A stretch of DNA of 6,745 nucleotides from contig JAMOMM010000467.1 of NCBI GenBank assembly GCA_027067085.1, positions 1 through 6,745 on the forward strand, given 5' to 3'. Source of the DNA: Hyphomicrobiales bacterium (GTDB taxonomy: Bacteria > Pseudomonadota > Alphaproteobacteria > Rhizobiales > Aestuariivirgaceae). Numbering within the stretch: position 1 is the first letter of the stretch; each line of letters opens with the position of its first letter. Below the pieces are notes generated by a model. That model ran no database searches, was not told the origin of the DNA, and saw nothing but the letters and a program-made list of their open reading frames with translations. Both the position numbers and the translations under genes were made by a program. Shown here in pieces: positions 1-5,812 of this stretch.

Positions 1-829
1 TAAGCTCTTTATTCAAATCAGCAATATCGCCATTCATTTCTTGGAGTTGAGTTGCCAACTCCCGAGCTTCTTGGCCAGCCATGTCTGAAGCTGACTTTGC
101 TTTGCGAAGCTGCTGACTTTGTTTGTTGCGAGAAGCACTGTATTTCCAAATTAAGGCTGCAATGCTTGCAAAAATTAAGAGGATTAAACCAGCAAGAAAT
201 GCTGCAATAAGTTTTGCTTGTGTATTCATCCATATGACTGTTCCAGTAATGTCTTGGAACATTATGATTGATCCGACGAACTTCTTTTCAACAAAAATGG
301 GCACAGCGATTTCTGCAATTGTGTGATTGCTATGTTCTTTTATGCCATAACTTTTTACCAATTCATCATGAGCCCTTATAGTAAGGCCAACAATTTTTTC
401 GTGACTTACGGCTTCAAAGTTAGTGACGGTGGTTGCTGTCTTGAGTTTGTCTGCAAAGAAGTTCCATTTATCATATGGGCCTTTTTCGTTTGCTCTAGAG
501 GACCAAAATATTTCCCCCTTGGCATTTACAAAGATAACTCGGTACATATTTGTGCCGTTGTAAAAATCTTTGATGATGTATTGGTCTCCACGCGAAATTT
601 TGTTCAACTCAAATGACTTTTCATGGTTGTTCAAATTATTTATTGCGAGATCAGACCAGTTTCGGGATTCATTTTGAACGTAATGGCGTGACATTTGTGT
701 GCCATAGAATTGAGCACCAAACCAAGTGACAGCGGATAAAATAATGGCGCCGAATGCCAAAGCAGTCAAAGCTGCCCATGGGCGTGAACTATCCCCAGTC
801 TCGTTGGTTTTTTTCTGTTTTTTCGCCAT
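1..829 (-). CDS. Membrane-anchored sensor protein with extracytoplasmic Cache-like domain, N-terminal part (C-terminus beyond window)
   Basis: The frame opens at an ATG (829-827) and stays open for 276 codons to the window edge, so the C-terminal output domain is missing. A GGGG run eight bases upstream of the ATG can serve as ribosome binding site. Residues 1-16 are basic and polar; a first membrane helix spans about 18-40. An extracytoplasmic region of about 160 residues follows, and a second helix covers about 205-228. Within the extracytoplasmic part, VIFVNAKGEIFWSS and IAEIAVPIFVEKKFVGSIIM resemble the beta-strand pattern of Cache/PAS-like ligand sensors. From 229 to the edge the chain is charged and heptad-like (AGQEARELATQLQEMNGDI), suggesting a signalling coiled coil. 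This architecture fits a histidine kinase, a GGDEF/EAL protein or a chemoreceptor; the visible part does not decide between them. The gene lies 78 bp downstream of the CitE-like gene on the same strand, and a CtrA-type box sits in that gap. Confidence 0.8.
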   Translation of the reverse strand, partial: MAKKQKKTNETGDSSRPWAALTALAFGAIILSAVTWFGAQFYGTQMSRHYVQNESRNWSDLAINNLNNHEKSFELNKISRGDQYIIKDFYNGTNMYRVIFVNAKGEIFWSSRANEKGPYDKWNFFADKLKTATTVTNFEAVSHEKIVGLTIRAHDELVKSYGIKEHSNHTIAEIAVPIFVEKKFVGSIIMFQDITGTVIWMNTQAKLIAAFLAGLILLIFASIAALIWKYSASRNKQSQQLRKAKSASDMAGQEARELATQLQEMNGDIADLNKEL

Positions 830-890
830 TTTAAACCCCAGTCCCCGTGCGACACGAATAATACTTACACGGAAGATTAGGGATTTATGC

Positions 891-905
891 TTAATAATGG
901 CTTAA
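891..905 (-). promoter_or_regulatory. CtrA-type box upstream of the sensor gene
   Basis: The bases read TTAA-N7-TTAA exactly, the consensus for the alphaproteobacterial cell-cycle regulator CtrA. The box begins three bases after the CitE-like stop codon and ends 62 bp before the sensor ATG, a position where it could overlap a -35 element. It is one of only two such boxes I found in the window, and both are intergenic. Binding has not been shown; an AT-rich intergenic stretch can produce this motif by chance. Confidence 0.45.
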
Positions 906-907
906 TT

Positions 908-1759
908 TTAAGAAAATAACTGTGCCCGCGCGAGCAGTTTTTGCGCTCTTTTTAGATGGGGAATATCAAACATTTTGCCATCGATCGCAACAACGCCTTT
1001 GTTGTCAGATTGCTGAAATGCAGAAACCACCATTTTCGCTTGCTCTATCTCAACTGTCGACGGTGTGAAGACATGGTTGATGATCTCAACTTGGTTGGGG
1101 TGAATGGCCATTTTTCCGCTGAACCCATCGCGTGCTGCTGCTTGGGATTCTGCCCGTAAGCCATCTGGGTCTTTAAAATTAGTGTAAACGGAATCAATAG
1201 GCTCAACCATTGCCGCGCGGGCCCCAGCTAAACACAAGTTTCGCGCCATACGATAAGGCTCGGTGAGGGCGCCAGCGTCATCGCGCGCCGCAGTAGCACC
1301 AAGAGCGTTGGACAAGTCTTCTGCGCCCCATGTCATGGCATTTAAGTTTGCATTCAAGTCGCCATAGGTGCCAAGGTTGAATAGAGATGTCGCTGTTTCG
1401 GTAGCTATGGCAATTATTGGGGCAATTATTGGCAGCTGAGCTTTTAAGGAGCTAGCAAACTGTTTAACGTCACTGCCGCTGTTTGTTTTGGGTAGCATGA
1501 AACCATCTGGCTGATGGGTGATCGTTGCTTGAATATCGAGTTGGGTCAGGCCGCTATCTAATGGGTTAACTCGGACATATACTTGCGAAGTTGTTTCTGG
1601 GCGGTTGGATAGAAACTCTTGTAGAATTTCACGCGCTTGAGGTTTGTTCTCTGGTGCAACAGAATCTTCTAAATCTAAAATGACCACATCGGCATTGCTC
1701 GACATGGCTTTAAATATTTTTTGCTCGCTATCACAAGGGACAAATAACCAGCTACGCAT
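908..1759 (-). CDS. CitE-like HpcH/HpaI-family CoA lyase (beta-hydroxyacyl-CoA / citramalyl-CoA lyase type)
   Basis: This 283-residue protein is full length for the CitE-like family of TIM-barrel, Mg-dependent C-C lyases that cleave beta-hydroxyacyl-CoA esters such as malyl-CoA or citramalyl-CoA. Visible family motifs, in order, are the N-terminal RSWLFVP, DVVILDLEDSV, YVRVNP, GFMLPKT, the metal-binding Glu in IAIATETATSLF, the acidic WGAEDL segment, KMAIHPNQV, and the C-terminal DGKMFDIPHLKRAQ lid. The start ATG overlaps the stop of the upstream MaoC gene by one base (TAATG), and AAGGG lies nine bases before it, so the two are translationally coupled. The same CitE/MaoC pairing occurs in Mycobacterium tuberculosis (Rv2498c/Rv2499c, leucine and itaconate breakdown) and, as related enzymes, in Pseudomonas itaconate catabolism. 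The likely product is acetyl-CoA plus pyruvate or glyoxylate. Exact substrate is unresolved; malyl-CoA lyase or malyl-CoA thioesterase are alternatives. Confidence 0.88.
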   Translation of the reverse strand: MRSWLFVPCDSEQKIFKAMSSNADVVILDLEDSVAPENKPQAREILQEFLSNRPETTSQVYVRVNPLDSGLTQLDIQATITHQPDGFMLPKTNSGSDVKQFASSLKAQLPIIAPIIAIATETATSLFNLGTYGDLNANLNAMTWGAEDLSNALGATAARDDAGALTEPYRMARNLCLAGARAAMVEPIDSVYTNFKDPDGLRAESQAAARDGFSGKMAIHPNQVEIINHVFTPSTVEIEQAKMVVSAFQQSDNKGVVAIDGKMFDIPHLKRAQKLLARAQLFS

Positions 1760-2253
1760 TATGCACCACCCTTTGAAGTGCTATCGGTAGTCGGAACATC
1801 ATCGGTTGGTTTTTTTCGCATAAAAGCCTGACGAGTACATTGCGCTACTAGCGTACCGTCTTGTTTAAAAGCGCGATGGATAAATGAAACGATACCAGCG
1901 TCTGGGCGTGATTTACTCTCTCGCTTGTTTATGACCTCAGTTTTGACATTTATCGTGTCACCTTGGAACAAAGGGGCGGGGAAGGTGACATCTGTCATGC
2001 CTAAATTGGCAATCGTTGTGCCTAAGGTGAGGTCATTGACTGATATGCCGATCATTAACCCCAAGGTGAAGAGGGAGTTCATCAGCGGCTGGCCCCATTC
2101 TGTTTGTTCGCAAAAGTGACGGTCTATATGTAAGGGTTGAGGGTTCATGGTCATACATGAAAAGGTCATGTTGTCGGATTCTGTAACCGTGCGGGTAATT
2201 TGATGTTGGTAGTTTTTACCAATTTCAAATTCTTCAAACCATAAACCAGCCAT
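1759..2253 (-). CDS. MaoC-family hot-dog enoyl-CoA hydratase (itaconyl/mesaconyl-CoA hydratase type)
   Basis: This 164-residue single hot-dog protein fits the MaoC-like dehydratases that add water to branched or dicarboxylic enoyl-CoAs. Recognisable segments are MTMNPQPLHID (about 41-51, with the catalytic-site His), the NSLFTLGLMIGISV helix, NLGMTDVTFPAPLFQGDT, and KRESKSRPDAGIV near the end of the fold. The site differs from the textbook R-hydratase pattern GDxNPLH: the Gly-Asp is replaced and two residues are inserted before the His, as I recall for this subfamily. The ATG at 2253 is chosen because the revcomp of 2261-2265 gives AAAGG seven bases upstream and similarity begins there; the frame stays open to 2475 but that extension is not MaoC-like. 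It is first in a two-gene operon with the CitE-like lyase, whose start overlaps its stop. Together they would hydrate and then cleave a C5 acyl-CoA. Confidence 0.87.
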   Translation of the reverse strand: MAGLWFEEFEIGKNYQHQITRTVTESDNMTFSCMTMNPQPLHIDRHFCEQTEWGQPLMNSLFTLGLMIGISVNDLTLGTTIANLGMTDVTFPAPLFQGDTINVKTEVINKRESKSRPDAGIVSFIHRAFKQDGTLVAQCTRQAFMRKKPTDDVPTTDSTSKGGA

Positions 2254-2260
2254 GTGTATT

Positions 2261-2265
2261 CCTTT
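2261..2265 (-). promoter_or_regulatory. Ribosome binding site fixing the MaoC start
   Basis: AAAGG on the minus strand lies seven bases before the ATG at 2253. It supports that start over any start further upstream in the same open frame. Confidence 0.6.
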
Positions 2266-2295
2266 AATTTGGGTGTTCGATTTTATTTTGCCTGA

Positions 2296-2325
2296 ATTGT
2301 AATTTGTTGACCACATTAAGGTAAA
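2296..2325 (-). promoter_or_regulatory. Candidate sigma-70 promoter of the MaoC-CitE operon
   Basis: On the minus strand, TTTACC (2325-2320) and TACAAT (2301-2296) are separated by 18 bp. The -10 matches five of six consensus bases and the -35 four of six. Transcription would start near 2289, giving a leader of about 36 bases. It is a motif match only. Confidence 0.35.
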
Positions 2326-2340
2326 GCGAAAAAATCTTTC

Positions 2341-2374
2341 GGCACCCCTTACTTGTTTCAAGGGGATATATGCC
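2341..2374. other. Intergenic hairpin
   Basis: CCCCTT (2345-2350) and AAGGGG (2360-2365) form a perfect 6-bp stem with a 9-base loop. GGCA (2341-2344) and TGCC (2371-2374) can extend it across a one-sided ATATA bulge. On the minus strand a run of six T follows about nine bases later, so it could end leftward transcripts coming from the 2431-2611 block before they reach the MaoC promoter. It is equally possibly a DNA-level inverted repeat. Confidence 0.35.
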
Positions 2375-2475
2375 AAGAATACATTCTGCGAATGAAACGA
2401 GAACACATATACATCTTTAGGTTGTTGTCCGATTCTAGCGAGTCGCAATGCGAGTCGTGTACATTTGGGGAACAC

Positions 2476-2484
2476 TGTGGATAA
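2476..2484 (-). promoter_or_regulatory. DnaA box, perfect
   Basis: TGTGGATAA on the plus strand is the complement of the strong consensus TTATCCACA. It is followed 14 bp later by a degenerate copy in the same orientation. Confidence 0.65.
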
Positions 2485-2489
2485 GTGCC

Positions 2490-2498
2490 TGTGGAAAA
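2490..2498 (-). promoter_or_regulatory. DnaA box, degenerate
   Basis: TGTGGAAAA differs from the perfect box at one position and keeps its orientation. The start-to-start spacing from the preceding perfect box is 14 bp. Support comes mainly from that neighbour. Confidence 0.4.
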
Positions 2499-2557
2499 TG
2501 ATTCCGCAAGGTTTTGTAATCTGTTGTAATTAAACGGTTTATTTTGCTTGTGTGGCC

Positions 2558-2566
2558 TGTGGATAA
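2558..2566 (-). promoter_or_regulatory. DnaA box, perfect, next to the CtrA box
   Basis: A second exact TGTGGATAA, in the same orientation as the first. Its end lies four bases before the first TTAA of the CtrA-type box and one base before the surrounding inverted repeat, so DnaA and CtrA could compete here. Confidence 0.65.
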
Positions 2567-2567
2567 G

Positions 2568-2588
2568 TTGTTAACTCATCGTTAACAA
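2568..2588. promoter_or_regulatory. Inverted repeat containing a CtrA-type box
   Basis: TTGTTAAC (2568-2575) and GTTAACAA (2581-2588) are a perfect 8-bp inverted repeat around a 5-bp spacer. Inside it, 2571-2585 reads TTAA-N7-TTAA, followed by C, which fits the CtrA consensus TTAA-N7-TTAAC. The right half overlaps the candidate -35 element of the receiver gene, the usual geometry of a CtrA-controlled promoter. Another dimeric regulator could use the same symmetry. Confidence 0.6.
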
Positions 2589-2611
2589 TTCAGGCGCAGG
2601 ACTCGTATACA
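2582..2611 (+). promoter_or_regulatory. Candidate promoter of the pseudo-receiver gene, with GANTC in the spacer
   Basis: TTAACA (2582-2587, five of six -35 bases) and TATACA (2606-2611, four of six -10 bases) are 18 bp apart. GACTC (2600-2604) sits directly before the -10. A GANTC at this place is the arrangement known from GcrA/CcrM methylation-sensed promoters, and the -35 is inside the CtrA-type box. Transcription would begin near 2618, leaving a leader of about 65 bases. Confidence 0.4.
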
Positions 2612-2670
2612 TAGAAAAATACAAATACAAACTTTGGCAACATTTTGGACGGTATGAATATGTACATAAA

Positions 2671-2674
2671 AGGA
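2671..2674 (+). promoter_or_regulatory. Ribosome binding site fixing the receiver start
   Basis: AGGA lies nine bases before the ATG at 2684. The other in-frame starts (TTG 2645, ATG 2654, ATG 2660) have no comparable site and would add residues that do not belong to the receiver fold. Confidence 0.6.
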
Positions 2675-2683
2675 ACATTTGAT

Positions 2684-3049
2684 ATGACACAGTGCATGAT
2701 TATAGGACCGCTTGGAGGCGATAGTCCCCAACTTGCCGATATGCTGTCAGCTTATGGCTTTGACCTTACCTCTGCTGCCAATGCCAACGATGCGTTAGCG
2801 CAGTGCAATAATGATATGCCAGATGTAATTGTCTTACCTGACAATCTGCAAGATATGGATGTGATGGCGTTTATTCGCCGTCTTCGTCAAGCTAAGCGTG
2901 GAAATAAGGCTGCAGTATTTTTATGCGCTGACAATCCTGATAGCGAGACAATGGGCCGTGCCATTTGGGAAGGGGCATCAGATTTTTTGATTGAGCCTTT
3001 CGATGCTGAGGTTCTTGATCGTAAATTAAAACAAGCAGGTGTTGTTTAA
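2684..3049 (+). CDS. Single-domain pseudo-receiver (response-regulator fold lacking all catalytic residues)
   Basis: This 121-residue protein is one receiver-like domain with no output domain. The fold pattern is clear: strand CMII (4-7), strand DVIVL (47-51) followed by DMD, helix FIRRLR (63-68), strand AAVFLC (76-81), GASDFLIEPF (97-106) and a last helix to 117. Aligned by eye to CheY, the metal-binding Asp pair is replaced by Gly8-Pro9, the phospho-acceptor Asp by Pro52 (Asp53 is one position late), the switch Thr by Cys81 and the conserved Lys by Glu104; only the following Pro105 remains. It is therefore unlikely to be phosphorylated normally and probably works by protein contact. It begins about 73 bp right of a CtrA-type box and is followed by the transporter gene after 160 bp. 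I do not recognise a named orthologue; degenerate receivers occur in the CtrA pathway but this is not evidently one of those. Confidence 0.82.
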   Translation: MTQCMIIGPLGGDSPQLADMLSAYGFDLTSAANANDALAQCNNDMPDVIVLPDNLQDMDVMAFIRRLRQAKRGNKAAVFLCADNPDSETMGRAIWEGASDFLIEPFDAEVLDRKLKQAGVV

Positions 3050-3143
3050 ACATTGCAGATAAATTTCTATTTGGCCGCAAAATCTGATTTTTGTGTCGGT
3101 TGTGTTTTATCAAAATTTGAAAACCCCTGATATGAAGGAATCA

Positions 3144-3188
3144 TAACCCGAAAAGCTTGAACTTTTAGCATTTGCGGGTTTTGTTTCT
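3144..3188 (+). terminator. Weak hairpin with T-rich tail between the receiver and transporter genes
   Basis: AACCCG (3144-3149) pairs with CGGGTT (3174-3179), and AAAAG (3150-3154) with CTTTT (3161-3165) inside it, leaving an 8-base one-sided bulge. A T-rich tail (TTTGTTTCTTT region) follows. It may terminate the receiver transcript or act as a leader structure of the transporter, whose ATG is about 20 bases further on. Confidence 0.3.
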
Positions 3189-3209
3189 TTAAAATTTGGG
3201 AGTTGGGCA

Positions 3210-4460
3210 ATGGCCGTTGGTCTGCGCGCGGTTTGGCCGTTATTTCTTGGTGTCTTATTGATGCAGCTTGGGCATGGCCTTGGCGGGTCACTGGTTAGTG
3301 TTCAAGCAACGGCGCAAAACTTTACCACGACAACGACGGGTTTGGTTATGGCTGGGTTTTACCTAGGCATGTTTGTTAGCTCTATTGTGTCGCCTCCGAT
3401 CATTTCAAATGTTGGTCATATTCGAGCATTTGCAGCATTTGCCTCTCTGGTTTCAACTGCGGTGTTGCTTATTCCCTTATGGCCAGATCCGATTTGGTGG
3501 TTCTTAATGCGGGTTATCATCGGCATTTGTATTGCTGGCTTAGCCATTGTCGTTGAAAGCTGGCTCAATGCGGCTTCATCTAATGAAGACCGTGGTAAAA
3601 TGCTTTCCATCTATATGATTGTTGCTTATGCAGCCAGTGGTGCTGGTTCGTTACTGCTCAATATTGGTGATACCAGTGGCTTTGTACGGTTCATTGTTGT
3701 GTCGGCATTGCTGTCGCTTGCCTTGGTGCCTATTTCTCTGGCAAATGTGCAAGCGCCAGCGATCGGTATTCCGCGCCGGGTGAGTTTATGGGATGTGTTT
3801 ACAATTTCACCACTTGCTTTTGTCGGCACGTTTGCTGCGGGTTTGGGGCAAAGCGCCTTTTTTTCGATGGGTCCAGTTTATGGTCTTGCCAATAATTTGT
3901 CGTTGGTTGAGGTCTCCATTATGATGGCCTTACCACCGCTTGCTTTGCTGCTATCGCAATATCCAGTGGGCAGTTTGTCTGATCGTTTTGACCGACGTAT
4001 TGTAATGACTATTCTCACGTTCGTAACCACTGGTGTTGCACTGTTTGCATTGTTTAATCCATCTAGCAACGCAATCGTCATTATCATTACGATGACTGTT
4101 TTTGGCGCTATTTCATTTCCGATATATTCTTTATGTCTAGCTCATGCGAACGATTACTTAGAAGCAGATCAGATGCTGGGCGCGAGTGCTAAGCTTGTTC
4201 TTATTTATGGAGCAGGGGCAATCTGCGGGCCTATAGTCGTAGGTTTTGCTATGCATTTTGCGGGACCAATTGGATATATGACATTCTTGGCGTTTGTGCA
4301 CGGCGCGCTTGGATTTTATGCGCTATCACGGATGTTTGCACGGCCTGAGACTCCAGATGAAACCAGCGAATACATTACTATTGCGCCGCAATCAACACCC
4401 GTTGTGGCTCAGGTTATTGCCGAGGAATACGAAGAACAATCGCCAACAATCCCAGAATAA
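3210..4460 (+). CDS. MFS transporter, YcaD-like
   Basis: This 416-residue inner-membrane protein has the usual length and hydrophobic pattern for a 12-helix major facilitator. The ATG has GGGAG seven bases upstream. Segment WWFLMRVIIGICIAG followed by VVESWLN (114-120, Glu116) and RGKMLSIYMIV closely resembles the helix 4-5 region of E. coli YcaD. The motif A loop between helices 8 and 9 is well kept as GSLSDRFDRR (Asp258), whereas the first-half copy after helix 2 is degenerate (PPIISNVGHIRA). From about 375 the chain leaves the membrane as a 42-residue, Glu-rich, proline-containing cytoplasmic tail, longer than in E. coli YcaD. The substrate cannot be read from the sequence; proton-coupled efflux or uptake of a small molecule is the family expectation. 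It lies alone between two intergenic gaps of 150-160 bp, so it may have its own promoter. Confidence 0.85.
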   Translation: MAVGLRAVWPLFLGVLLMQLGHGLGGSLVSVQATAQNFTTTTTGLVMAGFYLGMFVSSIVSPPIISNVGHIRAFAAFASLVSTAVLLIPLWPDPIWWFLMRVIIGICIAGLAIVVESWLNAASSNEDRGKMLSIYMIVAYAASGAGSLLLNIGDTSGFVRFIVVSALLSLALVPISLANVQAPAIGIPRRVSLWDVFTISPLAFVGTFAAGLGQSAFFSMGPVYGLANNLSLVEVSIMMALPPLALLLSQYPVGSLSDRFDRRIVMTILTFVTTGVALFALFNPSSNAIVIIITMTVFGAISFPIYSLCLAHANDYLEADQMLGASAKLVLIYGAGAICGPIVVGFAMHFAGPIGYMTFLAFVHGALGFYALSRMFARPETPDETSEYITIAPQSTPVVAQVIAEEYEEQSPTIPE

Positions 4461-4480
4461 CCACACTTAATGAGCGCATG

Positions 4481-4560
4481 TTATGGTCAACAACAACTTA
4501 AATTACATGGTAAACTGATTGTTAAAGATTTGTCTCTATGTTGAAACCATAAGTTAGTTG
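4481..4560 (+). other. Leader of the DUF2336 gene with overlapping inverted repeats
   Basis: Several arms can pair in mutually exclusive ways. TTATGGT (4481-4487) or ATGGT (4507-4511) can pair with the ACCATAA/ACCAT region (4546-4552). CAACAACTTA (4491-4500) can pair with TAAGTTAGTTG (4550-4560), with one bulged base. The stems are short and AT-rich with long loops, so the structure may be chance. No promoter with good spacing was found here. Confidence 0.2.
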
Positions 4561-4595
4561 TATTGAGCTGTTTTTGTGTTGGCTCTAGAGTGATT

Positions 4596-4602
4596 AAAGA
4601 GG
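4596..4602 (+). promoter_or_regulatory. Ribosome binding site fixing the GTG start of the DUF2336 gene
   Basis: AAAGAGG ends eight bases before the GTG at 4611. The upstream in-frame TTG at 4563 lacks such a site and would add a Cys-rich stretch foreign to the family. Confidence 0.65.
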
Positions 4603-4610
4603 TTTACATA

Positions 4611-5777
4611 GTGAGTGATGTAAGTATTAAAGCGTTTAACACATCAATTTTTGATCGTGTTTTAGATGGTGGTAGTTTTGAAGAAAAACGCAACCTAACT
4701 GAACAACTAGGTTTGTTGGCATGTGATATGGAATCTGCTCGAGTAGAGCGTGATGCAATTGTTCCAACTCTTTTGAGGCTTGCGGTTGATCCAATTAAAG
4801 GCATACGCTCCCTTTTGGCTTCTATCCTTGTGCACGCGGTTGAGCTTCACCCTGATCTTGTTTTTTCAATTATTGCTGATGATGAAGATATTTCATTACC
4901 CTTTTTGGCTGAAACGCCAGCGCTTGATCGTTTGCGCACGCTTGCGGTGTTAAAGGTTGGTGATAAAGCGCGCCAGTTGGTTTTGGCATCTCGCGAAGGT
5001 TTGGCTGATGAAGCCATTAAATATATTGTTGAAAATTGTGACAGCGAAGTTTGCTCAGCCCTTCTTGATAATGAAAAAATTGAAGTAAACACGCAAAATT
5101 ATCGTCGGCTTTATGTGCGTTTCAGAGATGTGCCTGAAATAATTGAACAATTGCTGGACCGTCATGACTTGCCTTTGGAGGTGCGTATCCTTCAAGCCAA
5201 ACGGGCTTCAAACAATGTTCATAAGTTGATGGCAGAGCGCGGTTGGATCCCGGCTAATGATGCCGAAGAAATTATTGTTGATGCTGAAGAGACAACTCTT
5301 TTGAAAATTCTGTCTAGTGCAAAGCAAAATGAGCTGGATGGACTGATTCCATTTTTAAGCAGCAAGAATTTGCTCACGCCATCGTTGATTTTGCGCGCGG
5401 CCCTTAGTAATAAATTGGCTATTGTTTCGCGGGCGATTGCTTATCTTTCTTCAACTCCAATGGTTAAACTTGAGCGGATGTTTGCTGATAATGCCGTTAT
5501 GGCAATTAAATCTTCATACAATAAAGCTGGGCTGCCTAAATCTTGTTTTCATATTATTCGTGCGGCTCTTGATGCATCCAATGAGTTGAAAGAAGTTCCT
5601 GACCGTTTGGCTAAGCAACAGTTTGGTCCTAGGTTGGTTGAATATCTCATGACCCGGTATTCATCGGTTTCAGCGCAAGATAAATCTATGCTGCTTGAAA
5701 TCGTCGGGCGTTTGAGCGATGAAAATACACGGGCGCTGGCGCGACGATTGGCCGAACAGTTTAAACTGGCGGCTTAG
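4611..5777 (+). CDS. DUF2336 domain protein (helical-repeat, HEAT-like)
   Basis: This 388-residue soluble protein starts at GTG behind a strong AAAGAGG site and matches the length of alphaproteobacterial DUF2336 proteins. It has no signal peptide or membrane segment and is almost entirely alpha-helical. HEAT-like units are visible: TLLRLAVDPIKGIRSLLASILV (about 56-77), the family-typical IIADDEDISLPFLAETPAL (88-106), LADEAIKYIVENCDSEVCSALLDN (131-154), a region around RHDLPLEV (183-190), and a C-terminal part with LTPSLILRAAL and YNKAGLPKSCF, both patterns I associate with the family. No enzymatic motif is apparent; a scaffold or regulatory role is the usual guess and function is unknown. It follows the transporter after 150 bp and is followed by a clear terminator, so it may be monocistronic. 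Confidence 0.8.
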   Translation: MSDVSIKAFNTSIFDRVLDGGSFEEKRNLTEQLGLLACDMESARVERDAIVPTLLRLAVDPIKGIRSLLASILVHAVELHPDLVFSIIADDEDISLPFLAETPALDRLRTLAVLKVGDKARQLVLASREGLADEAIKYIVENCDSEVCSALLDNEKIEVNTQNYRRLYVRFRDVPEIIEQLLDRHDLPLEVRILQAKRASNNVHKLMAERGWIPANDAEEIIVDAEETTLLKILSSAKQNELDGLIPFLSSKNLLTPSLILRAALSNKLAIVSRAIAYLSSTPMVKLERMFADNAVMAIKSSYNKAGLPKSCFHIIRAALDASNELKEVPDRLAKQQFGPRLVEYLMTRYSSVSAQDKSMLLEIVGRLSDENTRALARRLAEQFKLAA

Positions 5778-5812
5778 TTTTCCGTTAAAAAATACGACTA
5801 AGACAACAAAAT

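Larger units (their letters stand above)
2431..2611. other. Origin-like or cell-cycle control region: DnaA boxes, GANTC cluster and CtrA box
   Basis: This is the core of the 430-bp gap between the diverging MaoC and receiver genes. In 181 bp it carries two perfect DnaA boxes, one degenerate box in the same orientation, five GANTC sites (starting at 2431, 2440, 2452, 2500 and 2600) and one perfect TTAA-N7-TTAA box. The stretch between the DnaA boxes is AT-rich and contains two TTGTAAT copies ten bases apart (2514-2520, 2524-2530), a possible unwinding segment. DnaA boxes, CtrA sites and CcrM GANTC sites together are the known ingredients of Caulobacter-type oriC. They also occur at cell-cycle promoters, so origin function is not established. 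No dnaA, hemE or parAB gene lies nearby in the window. The rest of the gap holds a hairpin and a candidate MaoC promoter on the left, and a leader of about 65 bases on the right. Confidence 0.5.

Noticed and set aside
123..616. Plus-strand open frames inside the sensor gene
   Set aside because: They lie opposite a continuous 276-codon minus frame with two clear membrane helices and have no family-like features.
721..760. Additional DnaA box at AGCGGATAA
   Set aside because: It has two mismatches to the consensus, lies inside the sensor coding region and has no neighbouring boxes.
2254..2475. N-terminal extension of the MaoC gene to 2475
   Set aside because: The added residues do not resemble the family, the frame would run through the candidate promoter and hairpin, and the ATG at 2253 has its own AAAGG site.
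2645..2683. Earlier starts of the receiver gene (TTG 2645, ATG 2654, ATG 2660)
   Set aside because: The AGGA site is correctly spaced only for the ATG at 2684, and the receiver fold begins there.
3076..3094. AT-rich hairpin after the receiver gene (CAAAA/TTTTG)
   Set aside because: The stem is only about five A-T-rich pairs, too weak to call a terminator.
4563..4610. TTG start of the DUF2336 gene
   Set aside because: The GTG at 4611 has a strong AAAGAGG at good spacing; the upstream peptide is Cys-containing and unlike the family.
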